Of a stretch of 64,000 nucleotides of DNA, positions 9,420 to 17,794 are shown piece by piece. The first letter of the stretch is position 1, and each line of letters begins with the position of its first letter. Position numbers and translations under genes: made by a program. Source of the DNA: Ascidiaceihabitans sp023955215 (GTDB lineage Bacteria; Pseudomonadota; Alphaproteobacteria; Rhodobacterales; Rhodobacteraceae). The stretch covers positions 186,001 through 250,000 of the forward strand of contig CALSPX010000006.1 in the NCBI GenBank assembly GCA_943788345.1. Reading direction: 5' to 3'. Below the pieces are notes generated by a model, which worked only from the letters and a program-made list of their open reading frames with translations, had not been told where the DNA came from and made no database searches.

Positions 9420-10389
9420 TACAGCAAACGAAATCGATCCATACGCGGCCCTTCAGGACAAAGAACCGGGCAAACCACCACGCAATCAGTGGCTGGACGT
9501 CTGGGACCAGTTCAAAAAGCACAAAGGCGCTGTGTTTGGCGGGGGCTTCCTTGTCTTCATCACGCTTGCTGTTCTGTTGGGGCCATACCTGTGGACCGTG
9601 GACGCGCAAAAGCTGGACATCCGCAACAAGAACGTGCGCCCCATCTGGATCGCGATCTGGGATGGTGGGGCCAAGACCCTATGGCACCGCCCCTTTGGCA
9701 CAGACAACTTAGGGCGTGACCTGCTTGCGCAAATGATTGCGGGTGGACGCGCCTCAATGGCTGTGGGCTGGACAGCGATGTTACTGTCGCTCTCAATCGG
9801 CACAGGCGTTGGCGTTGCTGCGGGCTATTTCAAACGGCTCGACGGGTTGCTGATGCGCCTGACCGATCTGTTCCTATCTTTACCAATCCTGCCACTTCTT
9901 TTGGTCGCAGTGACCCTATTTCGCCAACCCCTGCGCGCCAACTTTGGTCCAGAGGGCGGTATGTTCATCCTGATCGTTGTGGTCGTGGGGCTAACCAGCT
10001 GGATGCAAACCGCACGGATTGTACGGGGTGAAATCCTAGCACTGAAAGAACGCGAATTCATCCTCGCCGCCCGTTCCATAGGGACCACATCAGGGGCCAT
10101 CATTCGGCGTCACCTGCTGCCAAACGTGATCTCACCGATCATGGTATCTGCAACACTGGGACTGGCCGTCGCGATCATCACGGAAAGCGCATTGTCGTTT
10201 CTAGGCGTCGGATTCCCATCAGATTTCCCAACATGGGGTAAAATGCTGGCCGACGCCGTGCCACGGATGGAAGAATACCCAGAGCGCGTCTTACTACCAG
10301 GCATCGCCATCTCACTCACCGTGCTTGGAGTGAACTACCTAGGCGACGGGTTGCGCGACGCATTGGACCCACGTATTCGGGGTCGGTAA
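9412..10389 (+). CDS. peptide ABC transporter permease, DppC/OppC type
   Basis: A 325-residue permease, partner of the preceding one. The N-terminal OppC-type segment (about residues 25-60: a lysine-rich stretch then GAVFGGGFLVFITLAVLLG) precedes a membrane domain with five further helices. The EAA loop is ILAARSIGTTSGAIIRRHLL, followed by PNVISPIMVSATLGLAVAI and the family ending SALSFLGVGFP...GKMLADA. It starts 8 nt inside the upstream permease gene. A GC-rich hairpin follows the stop, closing the operon. Confidence 0.92.
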   Translation: MTDTANEIDPYAALQDKEPGKPPRNQWLDVWDQFKKHKGAVFGGGFLVFITLAVLLGPYLWTVDAQKLDIRNKNVRPIWIAIWDGGAKTLWHRPFGTDNLGRDLLAQMIAGGRASMAVGWTAMLLSLSIGTGVGVAAGYFKRLDGLLMRLTDLFLSLPILPLLLVAVTLFRQPLRANFGPEGGMFILIVVVVGLTSWMQTARIVRGEILALKEREFILAARSIGTTSGAIIRRHLLPNVISPIMVSATLGLAVAIITESALSFLGVGFPSDFPTWGKMLADAVPRMEEYPERVLLPGIAISLTVLGVNYLGDGLRDALDPRIRGR

Positions 10390-10395
10390 ATGTTG

Positions 10396-10413
10396 GGCGG
10401 GGTTCACCCCGCC
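10396..10413 (+). terminator. hairpin after the transporter operon
   Basis: GGCGGGG (10396-10402), loop TTCA, CCCCGCC (10407-10413), seven nucleotides after the permease stop. It is followed by only two T residues, so termination strength is uncertain. Confidence 0.55.
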
Positions 10414-10462
10414 TTAAAATCTCAGCAGATCGTTCCATCGACCAACGCGAGAGAGGCTTCAA

Positions 10463-10765
10463 ATGAATGAAGATGACCAAAATAGCTTAGTGCGAGCGAT
10501 TGGCCAGGCACTAATGGAACTAGATCACGCAAACGATCTCGTGATTTGCAACGATAACCCCAACATTTGCGCCAAAAAGATTGCAGCTTCGGTGGATCAT
10601 ATAGTTCCCGACACGGGACTTAGTTCTAGTGAAATGTATGGCGTGCGATCTTTAATTTATCATGCAATCGCAAATAAGAAGTTCTTTGATTGGGAAATGC
10701 CAACCTTGACAGGATTTACTGCAGATCAATTCAAAGCAATTGCCGAGAAGCTTCCACGTGAATGA
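10463..10765 (+). CDS. small uncharacterised protein
   Basis: A 100-residue soluble acidic protein that I do not recognise. It starts with an ATG downstream of GAGAGGCTTC, has no membrane segment or signal peptide, and ends with a GFTADQFKAIAEKLP segment that looks like a compact helical domain. The base composition is visibly AT-richer than the neighbouring transporter genes. Its 3' end overlaps the next small gene, so the two probably form an operon and may act as a pair. The single-gene size and composition fit a recently acquired cassette (inference). Confidence 0.65.
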   Translation: MNEDDQNSLVRAIGQALMELDHANDLVICNDNPNICAKKIAASVDHIVPDTGLSSSEMYGVRSLIYHAIANKKFFDWEMPTLTGFTADQFKAIAEKLPRE

Positions 10766-11057
10766 TCACGAAATACATGAGGCTTTAACCGGTGTTAAGG
10801 ATGCCACTACGTTTATCGCATTCTTAGAAGCGTTGCGCGCCAGCTGGAATACCGCAGTTCTTGAGGAGAGGAATAATTCCTCGATGCCTTATATCTCCGT
10901 GCATGGCTGGGAGAACACAAGCATTGGGTCATTTCTCGATGCAGCTATCGCAGGTGGGACCGACCATGAATTTGAACGCACTACAAATGAAGACGGTGAG
11001 GCCTCTGCATGGCAAACGGCAGCCAAAATCATCCTTTTGGGTAAGATCTACGAATAG
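10758..11057 (+). CDS. small protein, possibly DUF7660-like
   Basis: About 99 residues from a GTG (10758) that has GAGAAG seven bases upstream; an in-frame TTG at 10740 is a less likely start. The protein carries the pattern NDHEIHEALTG..FIAFLEAL, then W-E-N-x-S-I-G-S-F-L-D-A, and near the end W-Q-T-A-A-K-I-I-L-L-G-K-I-Y-E. The W-N-FL...W..A..L..G..YE layout resembles small DUF7660-type proteins, whose function is unknown; I hold this only weakly. It overlaps the preceding gene by 8 nt and shares its AT-richer composition. Confidence 0.6.
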   Translation: MNDHEIHEALTGVKDATTFIAFLEALRASWNTAVLEERNNSSMPYISVHGWENTSIGSFLDAAIAGGTDHEFERTTNEDGEASAWQTAAKIILLGKIYE

Positions 11058-11091
11058 CTTTAGCAGCATCAATCGGAAGGCCCCCACCCTC

Positions 11092-11508
11092 ATGATCGCC
11101 TACATCACAGTCGGTGCTGATAACATCGCTCAAGCAAAGCGGTTCTACTCGGCCTTCCTGCCTGCCCTCAATTACGGGCTGATCGAGGGACCTGAAGGCC
11201 TCAGCTACGCGCTACCCGTCCCAACAGGTCAGCGCCCAACTTTGCCAGACTTCTACGTCAAACCCACCTTCAACGGGCAACCCGCATCAGCAGGCAACGG
11301 CGCGATGGTCGCCTTTGAGGCAACCAGCCAAGCCCAAGTCCGTGACCTCCAAGCCGCCGCCATCAAAGCAGGCGGCACAGACGAGGGACAACCGGGGTTT
11401 CGCCCAGACTACGGCGCAGATTTCTACGTGGGTTATCTACGCGATCCCCAAGGCAACAAAATCGCACTGTTCTCAAGCGATCCAAATGAACCCAGCCGCG
11501 ACGACTGA
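11092..11508 (+). CDS. VOC family (glyoxalase/bleomycin-resistance fold) protein
   Basis: A 138-residue protein with the paired beta-alpha-beta layout of vicinal-oxygen-chelate proteins: MIAYITVGADNIAQAKRFY at the start and GYLRDPQGNKIALFSS at the end are the two family signature regions. The frame is open further upstream from 10861 but the ATG at 11092, with GGAAGG before it, matches the family's usual N-terminus. The first-strand metal ligand (normally His) is replaced by Tyr, as in many uncharacterised members, so enzymatic activity cannot be assumed. Likely cytoplasmic; substrate unknown. Confidence 0.82.
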   Translation: MIAYITVGADNIAQAKRFYSAFLPALNYGLIEGPEGLSYALPVPTGQRPTLPDFYVKPTFNGQPASAGNGAMVAFEATSQAQVRDLQAAAIKAGGTDEGQPGFRPDYGADFYVGYLRDPQGNKIALFSSDPNEPSRDD

Positions 11509-11517
11509 CGCCCTCTA

Positions 11518-11847
11518 TTAAGCTTGCGTAAGCTCGATCTTCAACGCCCCAGCGCCGTCAACGATCTCTAACATGCGGTCGATATTGGGATGTGCGCCCG
11601 GACGGTTCTTGGCGTCCTCAGTGTTTTCCGCAAACAGCGCGAGGCCAAGACCGCAAGCCTGCGCATCAAGACTGTCAAACGTTTGGGCAAGGTATTGGTA
11701 AACGGCCAATGACCCCTTTTTGCCAGCCTCATTTGGGATGGTGGCGACAATTGAACCATTCGCATCGACAAGATCGATACGTTCAAGGCCATCAATAGAT
11801 GGCAAAAGTTGCAGGTTGTCTTTGAACGAATCTGTAGCTTGGATCAT
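11518..11847 (-). CDS. uncharacterised small protein
   Basis: A 109-residue protein starting MIQATDSFKDNLQLLPSIDG; the ATG at 11847 has AAAAGGA at proper spacing, better than the ATG 24 nt further out. It contains a predicted beta-rich first half (IDLVDANGSIVATIP) followed by helices (LAVYQYLAQTF). No signal peptide or membrane segment. I do not recognise the family. It is convergent with the VOC gene (9 nt apart) and followed on its own strand by the DMT transporter gene 59 nt upstream. Confidence 0.7.
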   Translation of the reverse strand: MIQATDSFKDNLQLLPSIDGLERIDLVDANGSIVATIPNEAGKKGSLAVYQYLAQTFDSLDAQACGLGLALFAENTEDAKNRPGAHPNIDRMLEIVDGAGALKIELTQA

Positions 11848-11906
11848 CGGGATATCCTTTTGGAAATGCATTTGCGCCAGCTCTTAACAGCTTTGATCTG
11901 CCGCCA

Positions 11907-12836
11907 CTACCCGCGCGCGGCCACCTTCCCACGCCACATGATGAACAGACCTGTAGCGACAATCAGCGCACAGCCCACAATCGTGGCCCCGTCTAAACGT
12001 TCGCCAAAGACCAATACACCCAAGCCAACGCCAAACACCAAACGGGTATAGCGGAATGGCGTGACCACTGAAACCTCGCCCGTGCGCATCGCCTTCATCA
12101 AAGCGGTATAGGCAAACACGCCAATGCAGATCGCCCCAAGGATGAATGCTGCCGCCTGCCCCTCTGGCCACACAAAAGCGCGTCCCTGCCACAGCGCGAA
12201 AACACCACCAGCAGCAATCACCGTCAAAAACCCGTAAAGGCCAAGTAGTACGGTGCTCAGCGTCTTGGGCGCTGCACGGCTGGCCAGATCACGCCCCGCC
12301 AATCCTAACATCCCGATGACGGCCAAAATGGACAGAGGCGAAAACGCATCCGTGCCCGGGCGCAAAACGATCATCACGCCAATCAACCCAACGACAATCG
12401 CGGCCCACCGCATCCAACCAACCCGTTCGCCAAAGAACACAGCCGCCCCAGCAACCACCACAATCGGGGTCGCCTGTAAAATGGCAGTGGCCGAAGACAG
12501 CGGCGTGATCGCTACGGCCAGCACGTAAAACAAGCGGCCTGTAATTTCAAAACACATCCGAATGCGCATGGGCGGCGATAAGACATCCGCGTGGTACAGC
12601 GGTTCCTTGTTCCACAGTGCAAGGCAGGCAAAGATGATCGCGCCACCTGCCCCGAACAACATCAACATCTGCCCCACAGGGACAGTGACCGCTGCCGCTT
12701 TGAACAGGCTGTCCTCAATCGCAAAGGCCGCCATTGAGGCAACCATCCACAGACTGCCGATCACATTCGACCGCTCGATATTTTTCGCATTCGCCGTCAT
12801 TTTGGAGGCTGCCGTTGTTAGGGAAATCAATTGCAT
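11907..12836 (-). CDS. DMT superfamily (EamA) transporter
   Basis: A 309-residue inner-membrane protein with about ten hydrophobic helices arranged as two EamA repeats, the drug/metabolite transporter layout; for example ITPLSSATAILQATPIVVVA in repeat one and TPFRYTRLVFGVGLGVLVFG in repeat two. Members export amino acids, nucleosides or metabolites, or act as S-adenosylmethionine transporters; the substrate here is not evident. The start is uncertain: the ATG at 12836 has AAGG directly abutting it, and an alternative ATG lies at 12800. Upstream lies an unusual array of repeated CTG-NA-CAG sites that may regulate it. Confidence 0.85.
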   Translation of the reverse strand: MQLISLTTAASKMTANAKNIERSNVIGSLWMVASMAAFAIEDSLFKAAAVTVPVGQMLMLFGAGGAIIFACLALWNKEPLYHADVLSPPMRIRMCFEITGRLFYVLAVAITPLSSATAILQATPIVVVAGAAVFFGERVGWMRWAAIVVGLIGVMIVLRPGTDAFSPLSILAVIGMLGLAGRDLASRAAPKTLSTVLLGLYGFLTVIAAGGVFALWQGRAFVWPEGQAAAFILGAICIGVFAYTALMKAMRTGEVSVVTPFRYTRLVFGVGLGVLVFGERLDGATIVGCALIVATGLFIMWRGKVAARG

Positions 12837-12925
12837 CCTTTGTGGCGCAAATGATCTTGCGGGGCAATCAGGCGCTAAAGGTTAACAAAGAGTAACATGG
12901 CGGTTTCAAACCTTAACAAACGCAG

Positions 12926-13065
12926 GATCTGAACAGATCGTTAATGGGGTCCGTCGGTGGGAACTGCACAGATTGGCAGGCAAACTGTACAGTCTGCCCT
13001 GAAACCGTCGATTTGGGCCTGAAACCGCGCGGCCGACTGCACAGTTTTGGGTAGGTTCTGTACAG
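12926..13065. promoter_or_regulatory. array of five CTG-NA-CAG sites upstream of the DMT transporter gene
   Basis: CTGAACAG at 12929, CTGCACAG at 12964, CTGTACAG at 12985, CTGCACAG at 13037 and CTGTACAG at 13058. The CTGCACAG/CTGTACAG pair occurs twice with exactly 21 bp between sites, about two helical turns. The first site lies inside a larger perfect palindrome, GATCTG-AA-CAGATC (12926-12939). Between the two pairs, CCTGAAACCG is repeated at 12998 and 13018. The array is 100-230 bp upstream of the transporter start and does not overlap any credible ORF; a dimeric repressor or activator operator is the simplest reading. Confidence 0.6.
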
Positions 13066-13095
13066 TTAGGGCTGTAATGCGCGTCGCGCGCCCCG

Positions 13096-14382
13096 TTAAC
13101 CCTTGATCGTATGGCGCTGAATGCGACGCAGCATCAACCAGACCAAAGCGACCACAGGCAGTGTAATCAGCGCCGTCATCATCCCCTTACTCAGGCCAAC
13201 AACATCCCCCATTGGATATAGCAAATACGCCACCAAAGAGACCGCATAATAACTGATCGCAACCACCGACAGCCCCTCGACTGTGCGCTGCAATTGCAGC
13301 TGTTGATCAGAGCGGCGGTCCATACTGGTCAACAACGCTTGGTTCTGGGCAGAGCGTTCCACATCTACTCGTGTTCTCAATAGGTTAGCGGCGCGGATCG
13401 AGCGGCTGCTAAGTGCATCAAGCCGCAATTCTGTGGACTTTACAGTGCGCATCGCGGGTTCATATCTGCGCATCATGAACTCTGCAAAACTTTGTCGCCC
13501 ACGAAACCGTTCTTCGCGCAGTGCCGCAATGCGTTGACTGACAATCGCGCTATAAGCCCCCGTCGCCCCAAAGCGAAAAGAGCCCTGCGCAGACAGTGTT
13601 TCCAGTTCAGATGCGATGCCCAAAAGTGCATGTAATGTGGTCTCTGCATCCGCATCACTGCTGCGCATATTTCCCATTAAATCAGTGAGTTGACGGTCTA
13701 ATGTATTAAGCTGTTCACCCATGCTTTGGGCATGTGAAAACCCCAACATCGACATCGCTTTATAGGTCTCGATCTCACATAAACGTTGCACAATGCGCCC
13801 CAGCCGCCGCCCACCTGTTTGCCCTGTGGGAAAGATTGCAAAACGTTGATGACCCATGGGATCAATACGAAAATCCGCAGCCACAACGGCAGCATCATCC
13901 AACACCGAACTGACAGCCAGACTTTCGGGGACGAACCAATCTTTGATGCGCTGTGAAATACGATCGCGGTCGTCTGTTGTTTCGATCCGCAATGAAACCG
14001 ATGTGACACGTTCGCCGGGGGCGTTGGCCAGCCAATCACTTGGAAAGCTTGAGAAAACCGCGTCTTCAAAGGGGCGCGGGTCCAAGCCATCGTTGAAGAC
14101 CGTATAGGTCACAAACTCTGTGTGTTGCTCCCACTTCAACCAGTTCTTGCCAATCTCGCCATAGTAATGCGTGGCATTGGGTTGTGGGTGTGGTGCACCG
14201 TGGCGATCCAGCAGTTCAACAAGATGTGCAAACTCTTGTGCCGGATCACGCGTAGCAGCGTCACCCTTTTGTTTTAACGCAATAAATGCCGCTGTGCAGG
14301 GGGCTTCCATAATGGGAAAAGGTCGCGTGTGAAGTTCGTTCGCAACTTTGAAACGCAAAGGATGATCGTCAATTTGCAACAT
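13096..14382 (-). CDS. DUF3422 family membrane-anchored protein
   Basis: A 428-residue protein of the DUF3422 family, recognised from its start (HPLRFKVANELHTRPFPIM) and the cytoplasmic body with Q-R-L-CEIETYK-A. The C-terminus has two membrane helices (about residues 365-390, SVVAISYYAVSLVAYLLYP, and 400-420, MMTALITLPVVALVWLML) preceded by a long helical segment, giving a tail-anchored, largely cytoplasmic protein. The function is unknown; the helical part with paired C-terminal helices resembles CorA-like architecture only superficially. It is a single gene, with promoter sequence in the 130 bp upstream. Confidence 0.82.
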   Translation of the reverse strand: MLQIDDHPLRFKVANELHTRPFPIMEAPCTAAFIALKQKGDAATRDPAQEFAHLVELLDRHGAPHPQPNATHYYGEIGKNWLKWEQHTEFVTYTVFNDGLDPRPFEDAVFSSFPSDWLANAPGERVTSVSLRIETTDDRDRISQRIKDWFVPESLAVSSVLDDAAVVAADFRIDPMGHQRFAIFPTGQTGGRRLGRIVQRLCEIETYKAMSMLGFSHAQSMGEQLNTLDRQLTDLMGNMRSSDADAETTLHALLGIASELETLSAQGSFRFGATGAYSAIVSQRIAALREERFRGRQSFAEFMMRRYEPAMRTVKSTELRLDALSSRSIRAANLLRTRVDVERSAQNQALLTSMDRRSDQQLQLQRTVEGLSVVAISYYAVSLVAYLLYPMGDVVGLSKGMMTALITLPVVALVWLMLRRIQRHTIKG

Positions 14383-14475
14383 AAGGGATGCTCCGCTAAT
14401 TCACTCAAAGTGTATCTAGGACGGCGGGAACGTCAAACTATTATATTTAAAAATCAGTACCTTAACGGAATACCA

Positions 14476-14485
14476 CGGTATACCG
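14476..14485. promoter_or_regulatory. CGGTATACCG palindrome between DUF3422 and pntB genes
   Basis: A perfect 10-bp palindrome, preceded at 14465 by a related half (CGGAATACC). It lies about 94 bp upstream of the DUF3422 start, so it may be an operator for that gene. Short palindromes arise by chance, so support is limited. Confidence 0.3.
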
Positions 14486-14511
14486 CACAATTAGTCATCT
14501 TCTCGCAAATG

Positions 14512-14542
14512 AAAAAGGCGGGCCCGTAACAGACCCGCCTTT
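14512..14542 (-). terminator. Rho-independent terminator of the pntAB operon
   Basis: Read leftwards, a perfect 9-bp stem AAAGGCGGG/CCCGCCTTT with a 13-nt loop (14521-14533 region), ending in a run of T residues (TTTTTC). It lies 20 nt beyond the pntB stop. Confidence 0.88.
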
Positions 14543-14562
14543 CGTAATTTCCCTAGATGATC

Positions 14563-15996
14563 TTAGTCGATCATCGGCAGCAGCTTGTCCAGTGACGCCT
14601 TCGCATCACCATAGAACATGCGTGTATTTTCCTTAAAGAACAGTGGGTTCTCAATACCGGAGTACCCGGTGCCCTGCCCGCGCTTGGACACAAACACTTG
14701 TTTGGCTTTCCAGCATTCCAACACAGGCATGCCTGCGATGGGAGAGTTAGGATCATCCTGCGCCGCGGGGTTCACGATGTCATTGGACCCAATCACAATC
14801 GCCACATCAGTTTCAGGGAAATCATCATTGATTTCATCCATTTCCATGACGATGTCGTAGGGCACCTTCGCTTCAGCCAGCAACACGTTCATATGCCCCG
14901 GTAGACGCCCTGCAACAGGGTGAATTGCGAAACGAACGTTCTTGCCTTGGGCACGCAATTTGCGCACCAATTCCGCGACACCTGACTGCGCTTGCGCCAC
15001 AGCCATGCCATACCCTGGAATGATAACAACGCTGTCTGCCTCATTCAGGGCCATAGCCACACCTTCGGCCTCAATTGCGATCTGCTCACCTTCAACGGCC
15101 ATTTGTTCGCCTGCAGGGCCACCAAAACCACCCAAGATCACAGAGACGAACGAACGGTTCATCGCCTTACACATAATGTAGGATAGGATCGCACCGGATG
15201 AGCCAACAAGCGCACCAACAACGATCATCAAATCGTTCCCCAATGAGAAACCAATCGCCGCTGCAGCCCAGCCTGAATAGCTGTTCAACATAGAAACAAC
15301 CACAGGCATATCGGCGCCGCCAATGCCCATGATCAGGTGGTAGCCAATGAACAACGCAGCCAAAGTCATTAAGAACAATGGAAAAAAGCCGCCAGTGTTA
15401 AAGTACCAAATCAACGTGATCAGTGACACTGCGGCCGCGCCAGCGTTCAACATGTGACCACCCGGAAGCTTTGTCGCTGCACTGTCGACACGGCCCGCCA
15501 ACTTGCCATAGGCAATGATGGAGCCCGTAAACGTGATTGCACCGATGAAGATGCCAAGGAACAATTCGACCCGAAGAATGGCAATCTCAACACCATCTTT
15601 CTTGGCCAAAAGCGCGGCAAAGCCCTCAAGCCCCTTCTTAGCCGCATCATCCATTGCCAAAACACGACCCAGTTCAACATGCGCGATAAAGCCCACGAAA
15701 ACCGCTGCCAAACCAACAAGAGAGTGCATCGCAGCCACCAATTCAGGCATTTGTGTCATTTGCACTTTGGTTGCCAATTGATAGCCAATGTAACCACCAC
15801 CGGCGATCATGATCATCGACAAAAACCACAAGCCAGAGCCCGGCCCGATCAACGTTGCAGCCACAGCCAACGCCATACCCGTAATGCCATACCAGACGGC
15901 GCGTTTTGCGCTTTCCTGGCCGGACAAACCGCCAAGGCTAAGAATGAAAAGAACCGCTGAGACCACATAGGCCGCTGTTGTAAAACCATATTCCAT
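14563..15996 (-). CDS. pntB: proton-translocating NAD(P) transhydrogenase, beta subunit
   Basis: A 477-residue PntB. The first two thirds is a membrane domain of about eight to nine helices forming part of the proton channel; the C-terminal domain III binds NADP(H), with GYGMAVAQAQ and the conserved GSNDIVNPAAQDDPNSPI segment, ending in SLDKLLPMID. With PntA it couples inward proton flow to hydride transfer from NADH to NADP+, supplying NADPH. The ATG has AAGGAG upstream and lies 12 nt after pntA. Length matches the family. Confidence 0.97.
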   Translation of the reverse strand: MEYGFTTAAYVVSAVLFILSLGGLSGQESAKRAVWYGITGMALAVAATLIGPGSGLWFLSMIMIAGGGYIGYQLATKVQMTQMPELVAAMHSLVGLAAVFVGFIAHVELGRVLAMDDAAKKGLEGFAALLAKKDGVEIAILRVELFLGIFIGAITFTGSIIAYGKLAGRVDSAATKLPGGHMLNAGAAAVSLITLIWYFNTGGFFPLFLMTLAALFIGYHLIMGIGGADMPVVVSMLNSYSGWAAAAIGFSLGNDLMIVVGALVGSSGAILSYIMCKAMNRSFVSVILGGFGGPAGEQMAVEGEQIAIEAEGVAMALNEADSVVIIPGYGMAVAQAQSGVAELVRKLRAQGKNVRFAIHPVAGRLPGHMNVLLAEAKVPYDIVMEMDEINDDFPETDVAIVIGSNDIVNPAAQDDPNSPIAGMPVLECWKAKQVFVSKRGQGTGYSGIENPLFFKENTRMFYGDAKASLDKLLPMID

Positions 15997-16008
15997 GAAT
16001 TCGCTCCT

Positions 16009-17583
16009 TTACGATTTCTGGAACATGGCGAGCATACGCCGTGTCACAAGAAAGCCGCCGAAAATATTAATACCGGTCATAAAGACACCAAGCGCTGCCA
16101 GTAGGATGACAAGGAATGATCCCGATCCAATTTGCATCAAAGCGCCCAAAATGATGATCGACGAAATCGCATTCGTGACCGCCATCAGCGGCGTGTGCAG
16201 GCTGTGTGCCACGCCCCAGATAACCTGAAAGCCAATGAACACGGCCAACACAAACACAATAAAGTGCTGCATAAAGCTGGCTGGCGCGACCAATCCCACG
16301 GCCAATAGCGCAGCACCACCAACGGCCAACAATGTGACCTGATTGCGTGTTTGCGCCTTGAACGCAGCAACTTCTGCAGCGCGTTTTTCCTGGGCTGTTG
16401 GTTCTGGCACCGCTTCCTTCTTTGGGGCGGCAGCGATTGCTGCAATCTTAGGTGGCGGTGGTGGGAACGTGATTGCTTTTGCGTGGGTCACAGTGGCCCC
16501 GCGAATAACATCATCTTCCATGTTGTGATCAATCACACCGTCTTTTTCAGGGGTCAGATCAGTCATCATATGACGAATGTTGGTCGAATACAGGGTCGAC
16601 GCCTGCGCTGCCATGCGGCTTGGGAAATCCGTGTAACCGATTATGGTCACACCATTTTCTGTCACAATCTTCTCGTCCATGACGGTCAGTTTGCAGTTAC
16701 CACCTTTTTCAGCAGCCAGATCAACGATGACGGAACCCGGCTTCATCGCCCCGACCATGTCTTCGGTCCACAGCTCTGGCGCATCGCGGTTCGGGATCAA
16801 CGCTGTTGTGATGACAATGTCGATATCGGGTGCCAGTTCGCGGAACTTGGCCAATTGGGCCTCGCGGAATTCTGGGCTGGAAACTGCGGCGTAACCACCT
16901 GTCGCAGCGCCGTCAGCTTGTTCTTCTTCAAAATCGAGAAAGACAAATTCTGCCCCCATCGATTCAATCTGTTCTGCTACTTCTGGGCGGACGTCAAAGG
17001 CATATGTGATCGCGCCCAGGCTGGTGGAGGTACCCACAGCTGCCAATCCAGCAACCCCAGCACCAACAACCAAAACCTTGGCCGGTGGAACCTTGCCCGC
17101 CGCTGTAATCTGACCGGTAAAGAAACGGCCAAAGTTATTACCAGCCTCGATAACGGCGCGGTAACCCGCAATGTTTGCCATCGAGGAAAGTGCATCCATC
17201 TTCTGGGCACGTGAAATGCGTGGCACCATGTCCATCGCAACAACCGTAGAACCCTTTTTCGCCGCCGATTTCAGCAGCTTGTCATTCGCAGCAGGGTTGA
17301 TAAATGAGATCAGCGTCTGCCCATCGCGCAAGCGTTTGACTTCGGTTTCATTCGGCGCGCGCACCTTGGCAACCACATCTGCGGTTTTCCAAAGAGCGAC
17401 TGCCGTTTTGGCGATCTCGACACCAGCAGCTGCATAATTGGCATCCGAAAAACCAGCTTCAGCGCCGGCTCCCGTTTCGATCAGACAGTCGTGGCCTAGT
17501 TTTTGTAATTGCGCGGCACTCTCCGGCGTCATAGCAACGCGGCGTTCGCCTTCGAACATTTCCTTTGGTGTTCCGATTTTCAC
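16009..17583 (-). CDS. pntA: NAD(P) transhydrogenase, alpha subunit
   Basis: A 524-residue PntA of the undivided type: domain I (about 1-370) binds NAD(H) with VLVVGAGVAGLAA and the following FDVRPE acidic strand end, and the C-terminus carries four membrane helices of domain II. The linker between them (about 375-415) is rich in Pro, Ala and Glu. Translation begins at a GTG preceded by a GGGGGAG ribosome site. It is the first gene of a two-gene operon with pntB. Many alphaproteobacteria split alpha into PntAA and PntAB; here both parts remain in one chain. Confidence 0.97.
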   Translation of the reverse strand: MKIGTPKEMFEGERRVAMTPESAAQLQKLGHDCLIETGAGAEAGFSDANYAAAGVEIAKTAVALWKTADVVAKVRAPNETEVKRLRDGQTLISFINPAANDKLLKSAAKKGSTVVAMDMVPRISRAQKMDALSSMANIAGYRAVIEAGNNFGRFFTGQITAAGKVPPAKVLVVGAGVAGLAAVGTSTSLGAITYAFDVRPEVAEQIESMGAEFVFLDFEEEQADGAATGGYAAVSSPEFREAQLAKFRELAPDIDIVITTALIPNRDAPELWTEDMVGAMKPGSVIVDLAAEKGGNCKLTVMDEKIVTENGVTIIGYTDFPSRMAAQASTLYSTNIRHMMTDLTPEKDGVIDHNMEDDVIRGATVTHAKAITFPPPPPKIAAIAAAPKKEAVPEPTAQEKRAAEVAAFKAQTRNQVTLLAVGGAALLAVGLVAPASFMQHFIVFVLAVFIGFQVIWGVAHSLHTPLMAVTNAISSIIILGALMQIGSGSFLVILLAALGVFMTGINIFGGFLVTRRMLAMFQKS

Positions 17584-17794
17584 TCGAACACTCCCCCATT
17601 CTTCGTATTAGCTTTACGTCACATAGGACATTAAACACGACAAAAAGAACACTTCCAGAACGAAATTGGTATATTATTGGTTTCTAAGGGCGTAATTCGA
17701 AAATGTGATCCAGCAGTAACATTATTACGCTGACAGTGTTGTAAAAAGAAATTATGTTTCTCTGTGGGTTTTTGATCAGATATGGCAGCCCAAG

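Noticed and set aside
16351..17214. A 287-residue plus-strand frame antisense to pntA
   Set aside because: It lies within pntA on the other strand with no ribosome site, has odd amino acid use (Cys, His, Trp-rich) and pntA is unambiguous.
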